NCBI GenBank assembly: GCA_029263295.1
Contig: JAJCXT010000029.1
Coordinates: forward strand, 1 to 64,000
From: Acidobacteriota bacterium
GTDB taxonomy: Bacteria; Acidobacteriota; UBA890; WLXD01
Direction of reading: 5' to 3'
Length of the DNA stretch: 64,000 nt
Part shown: piece by piece, positions 47,251 through 57,253 of the stretch
Position numbering within the stretch: the first letter of the stretch is position 1
Layout: the number at the start of each line of letters is the position of its first letter
Made by a program: the position numbers and the translations under genes
The notes under the pieces: model-generated
Told to the model about the DNA's origin: nothing
Databases searched by the model: none
The model's input: only the letters and a program-made list of their open reading frames with translations

Positions 47251-49101
47251 ATGAAGACTCGCTCCGCGATCGCTTCGAGAATCAGTCCGCCACTCGCCCT
47301 GACGCTGCTGCTGCTCACTGCAGGCTGCACCCAGCCGGCGGAGGAGGAGCCGGCGCGAATGCAGGTCCGCGAGGAGGCTCCACCGGTCGGCTACTTCAAG
47401 ATCGACCTCTCGAGGAGTGCCGAGGACGCGGGTAGGGTCATCCAGGTCGAAGCGTTCCGCCACGTCATGACTTCAGGCCGGCCCGTGGCGGCGGCCATGG
47501 AGTATCTCGCTATTGCCTACGCGGAGGACGAGGTGCTGGCGGCGATGCCGTTCAGCTTCCCGACGGAGACGCATCGTGAGTGGCTGAACGCGGAGGGCAG
47601 TTACGTCAGCGGGCTAACGATTCCAGTGCAGGCCTCCACGACGTCGCTAATGCTGCCGGAGCAACCCGGGATGACGCGCATCGACCTGCTAGACGGTAGC
47701 GGCACCGTACTCGCCAGCCTCGACCCGTTGACCGCCGAAACCACCGTCGCCGCCGCCCCCAGCCTGTTCGTGCGCTCGGCGTATGCGGCAACCGAGATCT
47801 TGTTCGGTCACATCGAGGTGATCACGGAGACGGGTCAGCTCCCGACCGGATACGGCGCCGTGATCAACAACCCCGAGGTGTCTCAGGTTGAAGAGCTGAA
47901 CGGCCTGACACCAGAAGCACGCACCAAGCTCACCAACGCCCTGGCGCAGCTCCCCCCGACGCTGCGGGGCTCCATCGCGCGGATTTCGATCGCGAGCTAC
48001 CAGAATGACGGTTGCGATACGCCCGACGAGTGCAGCAACGGCTGGGTCGGAGGTGATGCCTACGGCAACTGGATCATGCTGAACAAGCGGCTCTTCGCTG
48101 GCGACGAAGATAAGTTGGCATCCACCCTCGCCCACGAGGCAACTCACTGCTTCCATGCACTCGTGGACTTCGACCACGACGCCTTGACCGACCCGGCGGC
48201 GAACTACGCCTTCATCCAGATCACGCCCGAGGCCGAGCAGGCGGCAAAGAACGCACGCGGGCGCCTCCTGGACGGGACGATCAGCCGTGTGCTTCGACGC
48301 CTTCAGTCGACGGCGGGACAGGTGGCCTTCGCCTACAAGGACTATGGCGCGACCGAGTACGGCAGCGACGGCGAAGCGGTGCGCGACGCCTTCAAGTCCA
48401 ACTACGGGTCGACGGATCCGCGCGAAGACCTCGCGGAGTTGGTCGCGATGTTCGTGACCAACGAGCACACCGGCCACGCCTACTGCACTCAGTTCCAGGG
48501 TCTCGACAACGAGATCCCGCCCGAGAACGCGCTGGCGTTCGCCAAGCTGAACCTGGCACGCGGCCTCGGCCTTCTCGATGAGTCCATGTACGAGGCGTGC
48601 GTGGGCAACGCCGACCCGGTGGACGGCGAGATGATCGTCATGGGGAGTCGCAAGTACGAGAACGACCTCAACGTGGGAATGCAGCAGGTGTCCCACGAAG
48701 ATCTGGACTACGACTGGCTGATGATCCGCATCCAGGGTGTCACCGACGACGCCCAACTCGAGATCCGCGCCCGGGTCCGCAGGGCCGACGCGAACGCGAT
48801 TGGATCGCCCATCGGCTTCTACGAGATGGACACCGCCGGCTCCTATGGGTTGGCCGCCGACCGCCTCATTCCGATCGCCGCACAGAACGTCATCACGTTC
48901 CAGCGCACCGACACGAGCAACTCCACCGAATTGGCCGCCTACACACGTATCTCCGGCGGTGGATTCCTACTGATCACAGACTTCAGTCCCGAGCTCAAGA
49001 AGGGCTACGTCTTCTTCGTCCCCTTCCACAGCATCATCGAACTGGAGCCGCCCGCCACCGACGTGCTGGACGTCATCTGGTTCCAGATCGAGGAAGAGTA
49101 G
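47251..49101 (+). CDS. Putative lipoprotein with HExxH metallopeptidase-like motif
   Basis: Lipobox TAGC; LASTLAHEATHCFHALVDF. Confidence 0.55.
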   Translation: MKTRSAIASRISPPLALTLLLLTAGCTQPAEEEPARMQVREEAPPVGYFKIDLSRSAEDAGRVIQVEAFRHVMTSGRPVAAAMEYLAIAYAEDEVLAAMPFSFPTETHREWLNAEGSYVSGLTIPVQASTTSLMLPEQPGMTRIDLLDGSGTVLASLDPLTAETTVAAAPSLFVRSAYAATEILFGHIEVITETGQLPTGYGAVINNPEVSQVEELNGLTPEARTKLTNALAQLPPTLRGSIARISIASYQNDGCDTPDECSNGWVGGDAYGNWIMLNKRLFAGDEDKLASTLAHEATHCFHALVDFDHDALTDPAANYAFIQITPEAEQAAKNARGRLLDGTISRVLRRLQSTAGQVAFAYKDYGATEYGSDGEAVRDAFKSNYGSTDPREDLAELVAMFVTNEHTGHAYCTQFQGLDNEIPPENALAFAKLNLARGLGLLDESMYEACVGNADPVDGEMIVMGSRKYENDLNVGMQQVSHEDLDYDWLMIRIQGVTDDAQLEIRARVRRADANAIGSPIGFYEMDTAGSYGLAADRLIPIAAQNVITFQRTDTSNSTELAAYTRISGGGFLLITDFSPELKKGYVFFVPFHSIIELEPPATDVLDVIWFQIEEE

Positions 49102-49173
49102 CTCTGCGGGGCATGCCGCGTACCCGCCCCGCCGATGACTGCAACGGAGATGGACGACGGCCTTGCCGATTCA

Positions 49174-49195
49174 GCCTACCTACTATATGGTAGGC
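49174..49195. promoter_or_regulatory. Inverted repeat, candidate TetR operator
   Basis: GCCTACC-N8-GGTAGGC, ends 3 nt before the TetR ATG (49199). Confidence 0.65.
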
Positions 49196-49198
49196 ACT

Positions 49199-49759
49199 AT
49201 GGATACAAGAACCGCGCTACTCGACTCGGCTGAACGAGCGTCCCGCATGCACGGGTACGACGGCTTCAGCTACGCCGACCTCGCGCAAGAGGTCGGCATT
49301 CGCAAGGCGAGTATCCACCACCACTTCCCGACGAAGGCGAGTCTCGCGGAAGCGCTTCTGGAGCGATATCGGCGGCGCTTCGCGGCCACGTTGGACTCCA
49401 TTGCCACCCGTCATGCCACGGCCGGCAAGCGTCTCCGGGCCTACTTGAAGACCTATCGCGACGCTCTGGCAGGCGGCGAGATGGTCTGCTTGTGCGTGGC
49501 GTTCAGTCCGGGCCGCGACAGTCTCAGCGACCCGGTGCTCGACGAGCTGAAGATCTTCGAAGAGCAGAGCATTGCCTGGTTGACGGAGGTCTTCGAACTG
49601 GGCCGGACGGACGGGTCGATCTCGTCCGTAGCGGCCCCACAGGCTGAAGCTGCGGCTTGTCTCGCTCTGCTCGAGGGGGCGCAACTGCTGGCGCGAGCCG
49701 GTAAGAACGTCTCGCGATTCGACGCGGCCGTAGCGGTGATGAAGAGTCGCATCCAGTAA
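49199..49759 (+). CDS. TetR family transcriptional regulator
   Basis: YADLAQEVGIRKASIHHHFPTKASLAEALLERYRRRF. Confidence 0.92.
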   Translation: MDTRTALLDSAERASRMHGYDGFSYADLAQEVGIRKASIHHHFPTKASLAEALLERYRRRFAATLDSIATRHATAGKRLRAYLKTYRDALAGGEMVCLCVAFSPGRDSLSDPVLDELKIFEEQSIAWLTEVFELGRTDGSISSVAAPQAEAAACLALLEGAQLLARAGKNVSRFDAAVAVMKSRIQ

Positions 49760-49803
49760 AAAAATTTGGCAACTTACCCAACCAACTAGTAGGAAGATCG
49801 ACA

Positions 49804-50574
49804 ATGGAATTCTCCAACAAGACAGTGATCATCACCGGCGGCGGTTCCGGCATCGGCAAGGAAGTAGCGCGCCAGTTCGTGGCGCGCGGTGCCAACGTCG
49901 TCATCAACGGGCGGGACGCGAACAAGCTCGCCGCCGCTGCGGCCGAGATTGACCCGTCGGGTTCGCACATCCATGTCGTCGCGGGCGACATCTCCCGGCC
50001 CGAGACAGCCCGACAGATTACGAAAGAGACGGAAGCCCGCTTTGGCGGCGTCGATATCCTTGTCAACAACGCGGGCGTATTCGAGCCGAAACCGTTCCTC
50101 GAACTCAGCGAGGACGACTACGACCGCTTCGTCGACATCATCCTGAAAGGCAAGTTCTTCATGGCCCAGGAAGCGGCCAAGGCGATGCGAACCCGTGGTG
50201 GTGGAACGATCGTCCAAACCGGATCGATGTGGGCACTGCAGGCCGTCGGGGCAACTCCGTCCGCGGCCTATTCGGCCGCGAACGCCGGTGTACATCAGCT
50301 AGTCAAGAACCTCGCGATCGAACTCGCTCCCGACAACATCCGGATCAATGCGGTGGCCCCCGCCGTGGTGGAGACTCCCGTCTACAACACGTTCATGACC
50401 GATGAACAGGTCGCTGCGACTCTGCCGACGTTTGATGCGTTCCACCCCCTCGGCCGCAATGGGCAGCCGATTGACGTGGCCGAAGCGATCCTGTTTCTCG
50501 CCTCGGACAAAGCGGCCTGGGTTACCGGGACGGTGCTGCCGGTAGACGGTGGTGTGATGGCTGGGCGCCACTAA
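49804..50574 (+). CDS. Short-chain dehydrogenase/reductase (SDR)
   Basis: TGGGSGIGK, NNAG, SMWALQAVGATPSAAYSAANAG, YxxxN-type active-site pattern. Confidence 0.9.
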   Translation: MEFSNKTVIITGGGSGIGKEVARQFVARGANVVINGRDANKLAAAAAEIDPSGSHIHVVAGDISRPETARQITKETEARFGGVDILVNNAGVFEPKPFLELSEDDYDRFVDIILKGKFFMAQEAAKAMRTRGGGTIVQTGSMWALQAVGATPSAAYSAANAGVHQLVKNLAIELAPDNIRINAVAPAVVETPVYNTFMTDEQVAATLPTFDAFHPLGRNGQPIDVAEAILFLASDKAAWVTGTVLPVDGGVMAGRH

Positions 50575-50748
50575 CCGGACGATCCGACGACCTGCGCGCG
50601 GGGGCGGAGCCGAGATAGGCCACAACGCGACGAAACGAAACGGGTCGCCGTTGCGTCTAACAGGGCGGAGGGAGCACTCTGTCCGTAGACTGGTGCTCCA
50701 CAGCAGCCGGCGCCCCCCCGCGCCCGGCGCCATCAACCGGAGATCTTC

Positions 50749-51519
50749 ATGCTCGGTAAGCTCGGTCGGATCTTCGGAATGGGGCGGCCCGACGAGGTAA
50801 TCACCGTCAAACAGGGCGGCGACTCGGCGGGCGACGACGGCCCGCTCATTCGCCTGAGCGGCGTGTCCAAGGTCCTCGGGGCCGGCGACTCGCGCACCCA
50901 GGCGCTCGAGAACGTCGACCTCGAAATCACGCGGGGCGAGTTTCTGAGCGTCAACGGGCCGTCCGGCTGTGGCAAGACGACGCTGCTATCGATCATGGGC
51001 CTGCTCGACTCACCCAGCGAAGGCACCTACCAGCTCAACGGCCACGAGGCGACGAAGCTCTCCGCCTCTCAGCGAGCCCATGTTCGTAACAGCGAGATCG
51101 GCTTCATCTTTCAGAGCTTCAACCTGATCGGCGATCTGAGTGTCGCCGAGAACGTCGATCTGCCTCTCAGCTATCTGGGGATCCCGAGCCGCGAGCGCCG
51201 CGACCGCGTGATGGAAGCCCTGGACCGGTTCAACCTGGCCGAGTTTGCCAGCCGCCACCCGAGTGAACTCTCGGGCGGGCACCAACAACGAGTAGCCGTG
51301 GCGCGCGCCGTGGTCGGCCGGCCCGAGATCTTGCTGGCCGACGAGCCCACCGGCAATCTCAACTCGGAACAGGCCGAGGTGGTCATCGAGATGCTCAGCG
51401 AACTGCACGCTGGGGGTGCCACGATCTGCCTCGTCTCGCACGACCCGCGCTGGAGCGAAGTGGCCCGTAGGACGGTGAGTCTGTTCGACGGGACGATCGT
51501 TGATCCCGATTTCATCTGA
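50749..51519 (+). CDS. ABC transporter ATP-binding protein (LolD/MacB type), stand-alone
   Basis: Walker A GPSGCGKTT, LSGGHQQRVAVARA, Walker B ILLADEPTGNL. Confidence 0.92.
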   Translation: MLGKLGRIFGMGRPDEVITVKQGGDSAGDDGPLIRLSGVSKVLGAGDSRTQALENVDLEITRGEFLSVNGPSGCGKTTLLSIMGLLDSPSEGTYQLNGHEATKLSASQRAHVRNSEIGFIFQSFNLIGDLSVAENVDLPLSYLGIPSRERRDRVMEALDRFNLAEFASRHPSELSGGHQQRVAVARAVVGRPEILLADEPTGNLNSEQAEVVIEMLSELHAGGATICLVSHDPRWSEVARRTVSLFDGTIVDPDFI

Positions 51520-51616
51520 GGATGACGACGGTCCGCGACGCGCTTTGTTGCTCCGCATTCTCACCGCTCGCTCTTGATGCTAGGGTCTCGCTGACCCTTC
51601 AACTGGAGACGCAGGC

Positions 51617-51985
51617 ATGGACAGGATCTTCTTCGCGATGGGAGCCGCCTCCGCACTGATCGCCGTGGCCGCGGGGGCGTTCGGGGCGCACGGCCTCGAA
51701 GGGCGCCTGACGGTGGACCGGCTCGCCACGTTCGAGACGGCGGCCCGCTACCAGATGTATCACGCGCTTGCACTGATGGCCGTGGCCTGGGCCAGCACCC
51801 GCTGGCCGGGCGCGCTCACAACCAACGCGGGCTGGTTGTTCGTCGCCGGCACCGTGCTCTTCTCGGGCAGCCTCTACGTTCTGAGCCTCACCGGCATCCG
51901 CTGGCTCGGCGCCATCACTCCCCTGGGTGGTGTGGCCTTCCTGGCTGGCTGGGCGTGCCTGGTCTGGGCGGCGGCGAAGGGATGA
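51617..51985 (+). CDS. DUF423 family membrane protein
   Basis: GAFGAHGLEGRL...YQMYHALALM; LYVLSLTGIRWLGAITPLGGVAFLAGW. Confidence 0.9.
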   Translation: MDRIFFAMGAASALIAVAAGAFGAHGLEGRLTVDRLATFETAARYQMYHALALMAVAWASTRWPGALTTNAGWLFVAGTVLFSGSLYVLSLTGIRWLGAITPLGGVAFLAGWACLVWAAAKG

Positions 51986-53265
51986 TGGAGGCTCGCGTGA
52001 AGCACCGTGTCGTCTGGGCTCTGATTCTTCTGTCGCTCGCACCGCTTGCTGCAAGTGCGCAGGAACCGTTCGATGTCGCGGCTGCAACCGACGCGTACCT
52101 GTCACAACTGTCGCCGGAGCAGAAAGCGAGTTCGGACGCCTACTTCGAGGGCGGCTACTGGCTAATCCTCTGGGTCTTCCTGTACGGCGCCGTGGAGATG
52201 TGGCTGTTGCTCGGCCTCGGATGGTCGGCCCGCATGCGCGACCTGGCCGAGCGCGTCACGTCGAAGGCACCCCTGCGGACGGCGCTCTACGCGGTCCAGT
52301 TCGTGCTCCTGACTGCGGTGCTCGACTTCCCGCTCACCTGGTACACCGGGTTCTTTCGCGAGCACCAGTACGAACTCGCCAACCAGACGTTCGGTCCCTG
52401 GTTCGGCCAGCAGATGATCGGCCTGGGGCTCGGTTTGGTGGTTGTTCCGCTGCTGCTGATGGCCCTGTACGGAGTATTCCGGCGAGCCCCGCAGACCTGG
52501 TGGCTGTGGGGGAGCGCGGTCATGATGGCGTTCCTGGTAATCGGGATGCTACTGGCGCCGGTCTACATCTCTCCGCTGTTCAACACCTACACCCCGGTCG
52601 AACGCCCGGATGTGCGCGACCCGGTCCTGGAGATGGCGCGTGCCAACGGCGTACCCGTGGACAACGTTTACGTATTCGACGCCTCGGTTCAGAGCACGCG
52701 CATCAGCGCCAACGTCAGCGGCATCCTCGGCACGATGCGAGTGAGCCTCAACGACAACCTGCTCAATCGGACGTCGGTGCCGGAGATCAAGGCGGTCATG
52801 GGCCATGAACTGGGCCACTACGTGCTCAACCACGCTTACGAAGGGTTGATGTTCTTCACGCTCGTGATTCTCGGCGCCTTCGGATTCCTGAGGTTCACGT
52901 ACGACTGGGCGCTGGCCCGCTGGGGCGACGGCTGGGGAGTACGGGGGATCGCCGATCCCGCAGGCCTGCCGCTGCTGATTCTCCTGATGTCGATCTACGG
53001 CTTCGCGCTCACGCCGGTGCTGAACACCTACATCCGCGTCAACGAGGCCGAAGCCGACATCTTCGGCCTCAACGCCGCCCGCGAGCCCGACGGCTTTGCT
53101 ACCACGGCCCTGAAGCTGAGCGAGTACCGCAAGCTCAACCCCGGTCCGATCGAGGAATTTCTCTTTTTCGACCACCCGAGCGGCCGGGCACGCATCCAGA
53201 TGGCGATGCAATGGAAGGCCGAGCACCTCGACGAAGTGGATGAGTCCGGCGGCGCAGCCGAGTAG
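51982..53265 (+). CDS. M48 family (Ste24-like CAAX) metalloprotease
   Basis: MGHELGHYVLNH; NEAEADIFGLNAAREPDGF; ATGA overlap. Confidence 0.92.
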   Translation: MMEARVKHRVVWALILLSLAPLAASAQEPFDVAAATDAYLSQLSPEQKASSDAYFEGGYWLILWVFLYGAVEMWLLLGLGWSARMRDLAERVTSKAPLRTALYAVQFVLLTAVLDFPLTWYTGFFREHQYELANQTFGPWFGQQMIGLGLGLVVVPLLLMALYGVFRRAPQTWWLWGSAVMMAFLVIGMLLAPVYISPLFNTYTPVERPDVRDPVLEMARANGVPVDNVYVFDASVQSTRISANVSGILGTMRVSLNDNLLNRTSVPEIKAVMGHELGHYVLNHAYEGLMFFTLVILGAFGFLRFTYDWALARWGDGWGVRGIADPAGLPLLILLMSIYGFALTPVLNTYIRVNEAEADIFGLNAAREPDGFATTALKLSEYRKLNPGPIEEFLFFDHPSGRARIQMAMQWKAEHLDEVDESGGAAE

Positions 53266-53430
53266 CTTCCCGCTACTACGGCTTCATGCACCACCCGCCG
53301 GGACTCTACTGACGCGGTCGCCGCGCATGGCCGCACAATCAGAATGGCGCTCGGACAATGAGGAGTCAGGGACCGCCAAGTGCGGCAGGCCGAACTATCT
53401 GGTAGGCGCCCGGGTTGCTAGGGTCGGTGC

Positions 53431-54195
53431 ATGGGAGTGCAGTATCGCTATCAGAACTGGCGCCGTGAGGGCACGCGCAGCTTGCTGCACGGCTTGACCC
53501 TGCGCGCGACCAAGTCGCTGCTCCCGTATCGAGAGTTGCGTGTCATGCAGCTCTCCATGGATCGACTGACGCCGCCCGACGCTCCACTCGCCGAGCTACC
53601 GTACGAGACCCGTTTTCTTGACGCGAGCGAGGTAGCACGGTTCTCCGATCAGGCGCCCGCGTTGAGGGCGAAGTTCACGAACGAAGCGGAGGCGCGTGGA
53701 GATCGTTGCTACGCCATCATCGATGGCGAGAGACTCGCTTCCTTCGGCTGGTACGCGACCCGCCCCCTTGTTGTCGCTTTCGGCATGTACATCCACTTCG
53801 ATCCCTCCTACGTCTACATGCACACGGGTTACACCCACCCCGATTACCGGGGACAGCGGCTGCACGGCATCGGCAAGGCGAAGGCCTTGCGGGTGCTGGC
53901 GGATGAAGGCATCCGGGGGATGCTCTCGTGCGTGGACGCCGACAACGTGAACTCGCTGCGTTCCTGCCAGCGTCTGGGCTGCCGTCCTTGCGGGGTCATT
54001 CGCGTCCTCAGAGGAGGGAACCGGCCCTGGAGTCTTATCTCGGCAGGATGCGCCGAGTACGGTGTCAGCCTGTCGCCAATGCCCGATCGCGCAGCGTTGC
54101 CATCTCAGTCCGTGCCGGAGCCCGCCACGGAGTGGGTACCGAACCGTCGCAGAGAGGCACCCGGTCCGTTTCCGATCGAGCGCAGGCCTGCTTAG
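53431..54195 (+). CDS. GNAT-like acetyltransferase
   Basis: MHTGYTHPDYRGQRLHGIGKAKALRVLADEGIRGMLSCVDADNVNSLRSCQRLG. Confidence 0.7.
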   Translation: MGVQYRYQNWRREGTRSLLHGLTLRATKSLLPYRELRVMQLSMDRLTPPDAPLAELPYETRFLDASEVARFSDQAPALRAKFTNEAEARGDRCYAIIDGERLASFGWYATRPLVVAFGMYIHFDPSYVYMHTGYTHPDYRGQRLHGIGKAKALRVLADEGIRGMLSCVDADNVNSLRSCQRLGCRPCGVIRVLRGGNRPWSLISAGCAEYGVSLSPMPDRAALPSQSVPEPATEWVPNRRREAPGPFPIERRPA

Positions 54196-54210
54196 ACGCG
54201 GGGGGTGGTC

Positions 54211-54606
54211 TCAGCCCATCGGGGGCAGCCCGCCGAACTGCGGCAGGTCGTCGTTGATCTCGTCCCAGGGCGCCTTGTGGTCGACCATCATGTGGAACTG
54301 CGACTCGAACGCGGAACCATCTTCGAGGGACCCGGCATGGACGACGACGAACTCGTCCGCGGAGCCGAACACGCCGGAGCCGCACGTCGTGCAGTGGTGC
54401 CGTGTCGTGAAGCCCTCCTCGACGTAGGTGCCAAGCAGGTCCTCGCCGGCCACGACCTGGAACTTGTCGGGAGCCACGATGAAACCCGCCACGCTGGCTC
54501 CACCGCTGACCCGCTGGCACCGCGTGCAGTGGCATTCGCCGGCCACCGTGATCGCCGCATCAACCTCGTACCGGACACCGCCACACAGACAACCTCCCTT
54601 CAACAC
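54211..54606 (-). CDS. GFA (CENP-V/GFA) family protein
   Basis: GGCLCGGVRYEVDAAITVAGECHCTRCQRVSG...HHCTTCGSGVFG. Confidence 0.93.
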   Translation of the reverse strand: MLKGGCLCGGVRYEVDAAITVAGECHCTRCQRVSGGASVAGFIVAPDKFQVVAGEDLLGTYVEEGFTTRHHCTTCGSGVFGSADEFVVVHAGSLEDGSAFESQFHMMVDHKAPWDEINDDLPQFGGLPPMG

Positions 54607-54792
54607 GACGCTTCCTCCTTTGCTTGTTGTTCGCGAGCGATCCTCGCCAGGCTAGCGTACTGGCAAGGGTCACTGCTCGGCCAGTTGGTGCCTATCTGAA
54701 TGCCGCCCTGCTAGAATCCGCGACCTCAGCCTGCGGCCGTCATCTCAAGGCTAGTTCGGGCTCTCCAGCAGACTTCCCCGAGGCTGCCCAGC

Positions 54793-57243
54793 ATGTTCCA
54801 CGATCTCAGGTACGCCGTTCGATCGCTGCGGCGCGTGCCCGGATACTCGGCGGTGATCGTGGTGACGCTGGCGCTTGCGATCGGTGCCACCACGACGATC
54901 TACAGCGTCGTCAACGGCGTGTTGCTGCGGCCGCTGCCCTTCGCCGATCAGGAACGGCTGGTAACACTCTGGCAGCGGGCGCCGGGTGTCGGCGTTGACG
55001 AGGACTGGTTCTCGCCAGCTCAGTACTTCGACATCCGCGAGGGCACCTCGAGCCTCGAGCATGTTGCGTTGGCGTTCGGCCAGGAGATGACGCTCACCGG
55101 CGACGGCATCGCCCCAACGCGGGTGGGAGGGCTCAGGGTGTCGTCGTCATTCTTCGATGTCCTGGGCATCACGCCGGAGTCAGGCCGTCGCCTGGCGGCG
55201 GAGGACGACGCGCCCGGCGCGACGCAGAAGGTGCTGCTCGGCCATGAGCTGTTCGCGCAGCAATTCGGAAGAGACCCCGGCATCGTTGGCCGAACGATCA
55301 TGCTCGACGGGCAGAGCCTGGAGATCGTCGGCGTGATGCCTGCGCTAGCGCTCGACGCTGACATCATGCCGACGCTCCTCACGGTGCCGGTTTTCGACCT
55401 GTTCCTGTCGTTCCCGCTCGAGGATCCCCAGGCCACAACGCGCGGGTCGGAAAACTACAACCTCATCGGCAAGCTGGCCACTGGGGCATCGCTTTCGCAG
55501 CTCGACACCGAACTGCTCGCCGTGGCTGAGGAACTCTCGAAGGACCCGGGCAGCCTGGGGGCCGGACTTTCCGCCGGAAGCGAGTACCTCATTGGCGTGG
55601 TGCCCCTCCTGGATGAGGTGACCGCCGGAGTCGCCGGCCCGCTCATGCTGCTACTTGGGGCGACAGCGGTTCTGTTGCTCATCGCCTGCGCCAACGTCGC
55701 CAACCTGCTGCTGACGCGGGCCGCCACGCGGGGCCGCGAGCTCAGTATCCGGTCGGCCCTCGGAGCGCCGAGTTCTCGGCTAATCACCCAGGCCATGCTC
55801 GAGAGCCTCGTACTCTCCGGATCAGGTGGCGCCGTTGGAGTAATCATCGCGCTGGTGGCGGTGCGAGCCCTGCACGTGGCCGCACCCGCAGACCTCCCGC
55901 GCCTGAGCGAAGTGGCCATAGATCCAGGCGTGATGTTGTTCGCTGGGCTCCTGTGCCTGGTATCGAGCCTGCTGTTTGGAGTCGGGCCTGCGCTACGCAG
56001 CGCGGCCGCGAGTCCCGGCGACGTCCTGCGCGAGAATGCCGCCGGAGTACGCGCGCGATCGATATGGCGGCGCGGCGGTTCGCGCGTTCTGGTGGTCGCG
56101 CAGGTTGCCCTGTCGATGCTGCTCGTGATCGGAGCCGGCCTGCTGATGCGTACGTTCTGGGACCTGCAAACCGTTGACCCGGGCTTCGAGCCGGACCGAG
56201 CTCTCACCTTCCGCGTCTCGCTGGCTGGCGAGAAGTACCGCGACCGCACCGCGCGCGCCAACTTCTTCGAGCAGCTGTTCGAACGCCTGGCCGCGACTCC
56301 CGGTGTGACCGCTGCCGGTGGCAGCTCGCTGTTGCCACTGACACGCGGTCTGGCCTGGACCGACTTCGTCGTCGAAGGCTTCAACGCGGACAATCCCGAC
56401 GCCCGCATTGTTGCCGACGTGATGACCGTCACCCCTGGCTACTTCGAAGCAATGGACACCGACATCGTCGCCGGCCGCGCGTTCGAAGCGCTCGATGGGG
56501 CCGAGCCCCCCGTCGTCATGGTGAACCGACACTTCGCCGAGCGGTTCTGGCCGGCCGAGGAAGCGGTGGGCAAGTGGGTTTCCGACGACCAGATAGGCCA
56601 GACGACGATCATCGGCGTGGTCGAGACGATGCGCCACTACGGGCTCGCCGCCGACACCCGACCCGCCGTCTACTACCCGCATCGAGGCCGTCCCACTCGC
56701 GGTCTGTTCGGCGTGATTGGAGTCTCCGGAGAGGTCGACGTGGTGACGCTGACGCCCGCAGTGATCGATGCGGTCAGTGATCTCGACGAGCAACTCGCTG
56801 TGTCGAACATCGATTCGATGCGCGGCCGCTTCAACGAGTCGCTCGCCCAGCAGCGCGTACTCATGTGGCTGCTCAACTTCTTCGGCGTCACCGCCCTGAC
56901 CCTGGCCACGGTCGGGTTGTACGGAGTGCTGTCGTTCGCCGTGGCGACGCACACCCGTGAAGTCGGCATTCGCAAGGCGCTCGGAGCTCGACCCCGACAC
57001 CTCTACACTCTCGTGCTGCGCGGCGCGGCGATAGTGACCCTGTCGGGTGTCGCACTGGGTGTTGTCGCCGCAGTCGGCGCCGCGCGCGTGATCGGGAGCT
57101 CGGTGTTCGGAATCGGGGCCAACGATCCGCTGTCGTTCGCCGCGGCCATCATGATCGTCTTGCCAGTCGCGTTTGCTGCCAGCCTGATACCGGCACGCCG
57201 AGCCGCACGCATTGACCCGATGCTGGCGCTCAAACAGGAATAG
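54793..57243 (+). CDS. ADOP-type ABC transporter permease (short form)
   Basis: MFHDLRYAVRSLRRVPGYSAVIVVTLALAIGATTTIYS; C-terminal ARRAARIDPMLALKQE. Confidence 0.9.
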   Translation: MFHDLRYAVRSLRRVPGYSAVIVVTLALAIGATTTIYSVVNGVLLRPLPFADQERLVTLWQRAPGVGVDEDWFSPAQYFDIREGTSSLEHVALAFGQEMTLTGDGIAPTRVGGLRVSSSFFDVLGITPESGRRLAAEDDAPGATQKVLLGHELFAQQFGRDPGIVGRTIMLDGQSLEIVGVMPALALDADIMPTLLTVPVFDLFLSFPLEDPQATTRGSENYNLIGKLATGASLSQLDTELLAVAEELSKDPGSLGAGLSAGSEYLIGVVPLLDEVTAGVAGPLMLLLGATAVLLLIACANVANLLLTRAATRGRELSIRSALGAPSSRLITQAMLESLVLSGSGGAVGVIIALVAVRALHVAAPADLPRLSEVAIDPGVMLFAGLLCLVSSLLFGVGPALRSAAASPGDVLRENAAGVRARSIWRRGGSRVLVVAQVALSMLLVIGAGLLMRTFWDLQTVDPGFEPDRALTFRVSLAGEKYRDRTARANFFEQLFERLAATPGVTAAGGSSLLPLTRGLAWTDFVVEGFNADNPDARIVADVMTVTPGYFEAMDTDIVAGRAFEALDGAEPPVVMVNRHFAERFWPAEEAVGKWVSDDQIGQTTIIGVVETMRHYGLAADTRPAVYYPHRGRPTRGLFGVIGVSGEVDVVTLTPAVIDAVSDLDEQLAVSNIDSMRGRFNESLAQQRVLMWLLNFFGVTALTLATVGLYGVLSFAVATHTREVGIRKALGARPRHLYTLVLRGAAIVTLSGVALGVVAAVGAARVIGSSVFGIGANDPLSFAAAIMIVLPVAFAASLIPARRAARIDPMLALKQE

Positions 57244-57253
57244 CGGCGCCCAC

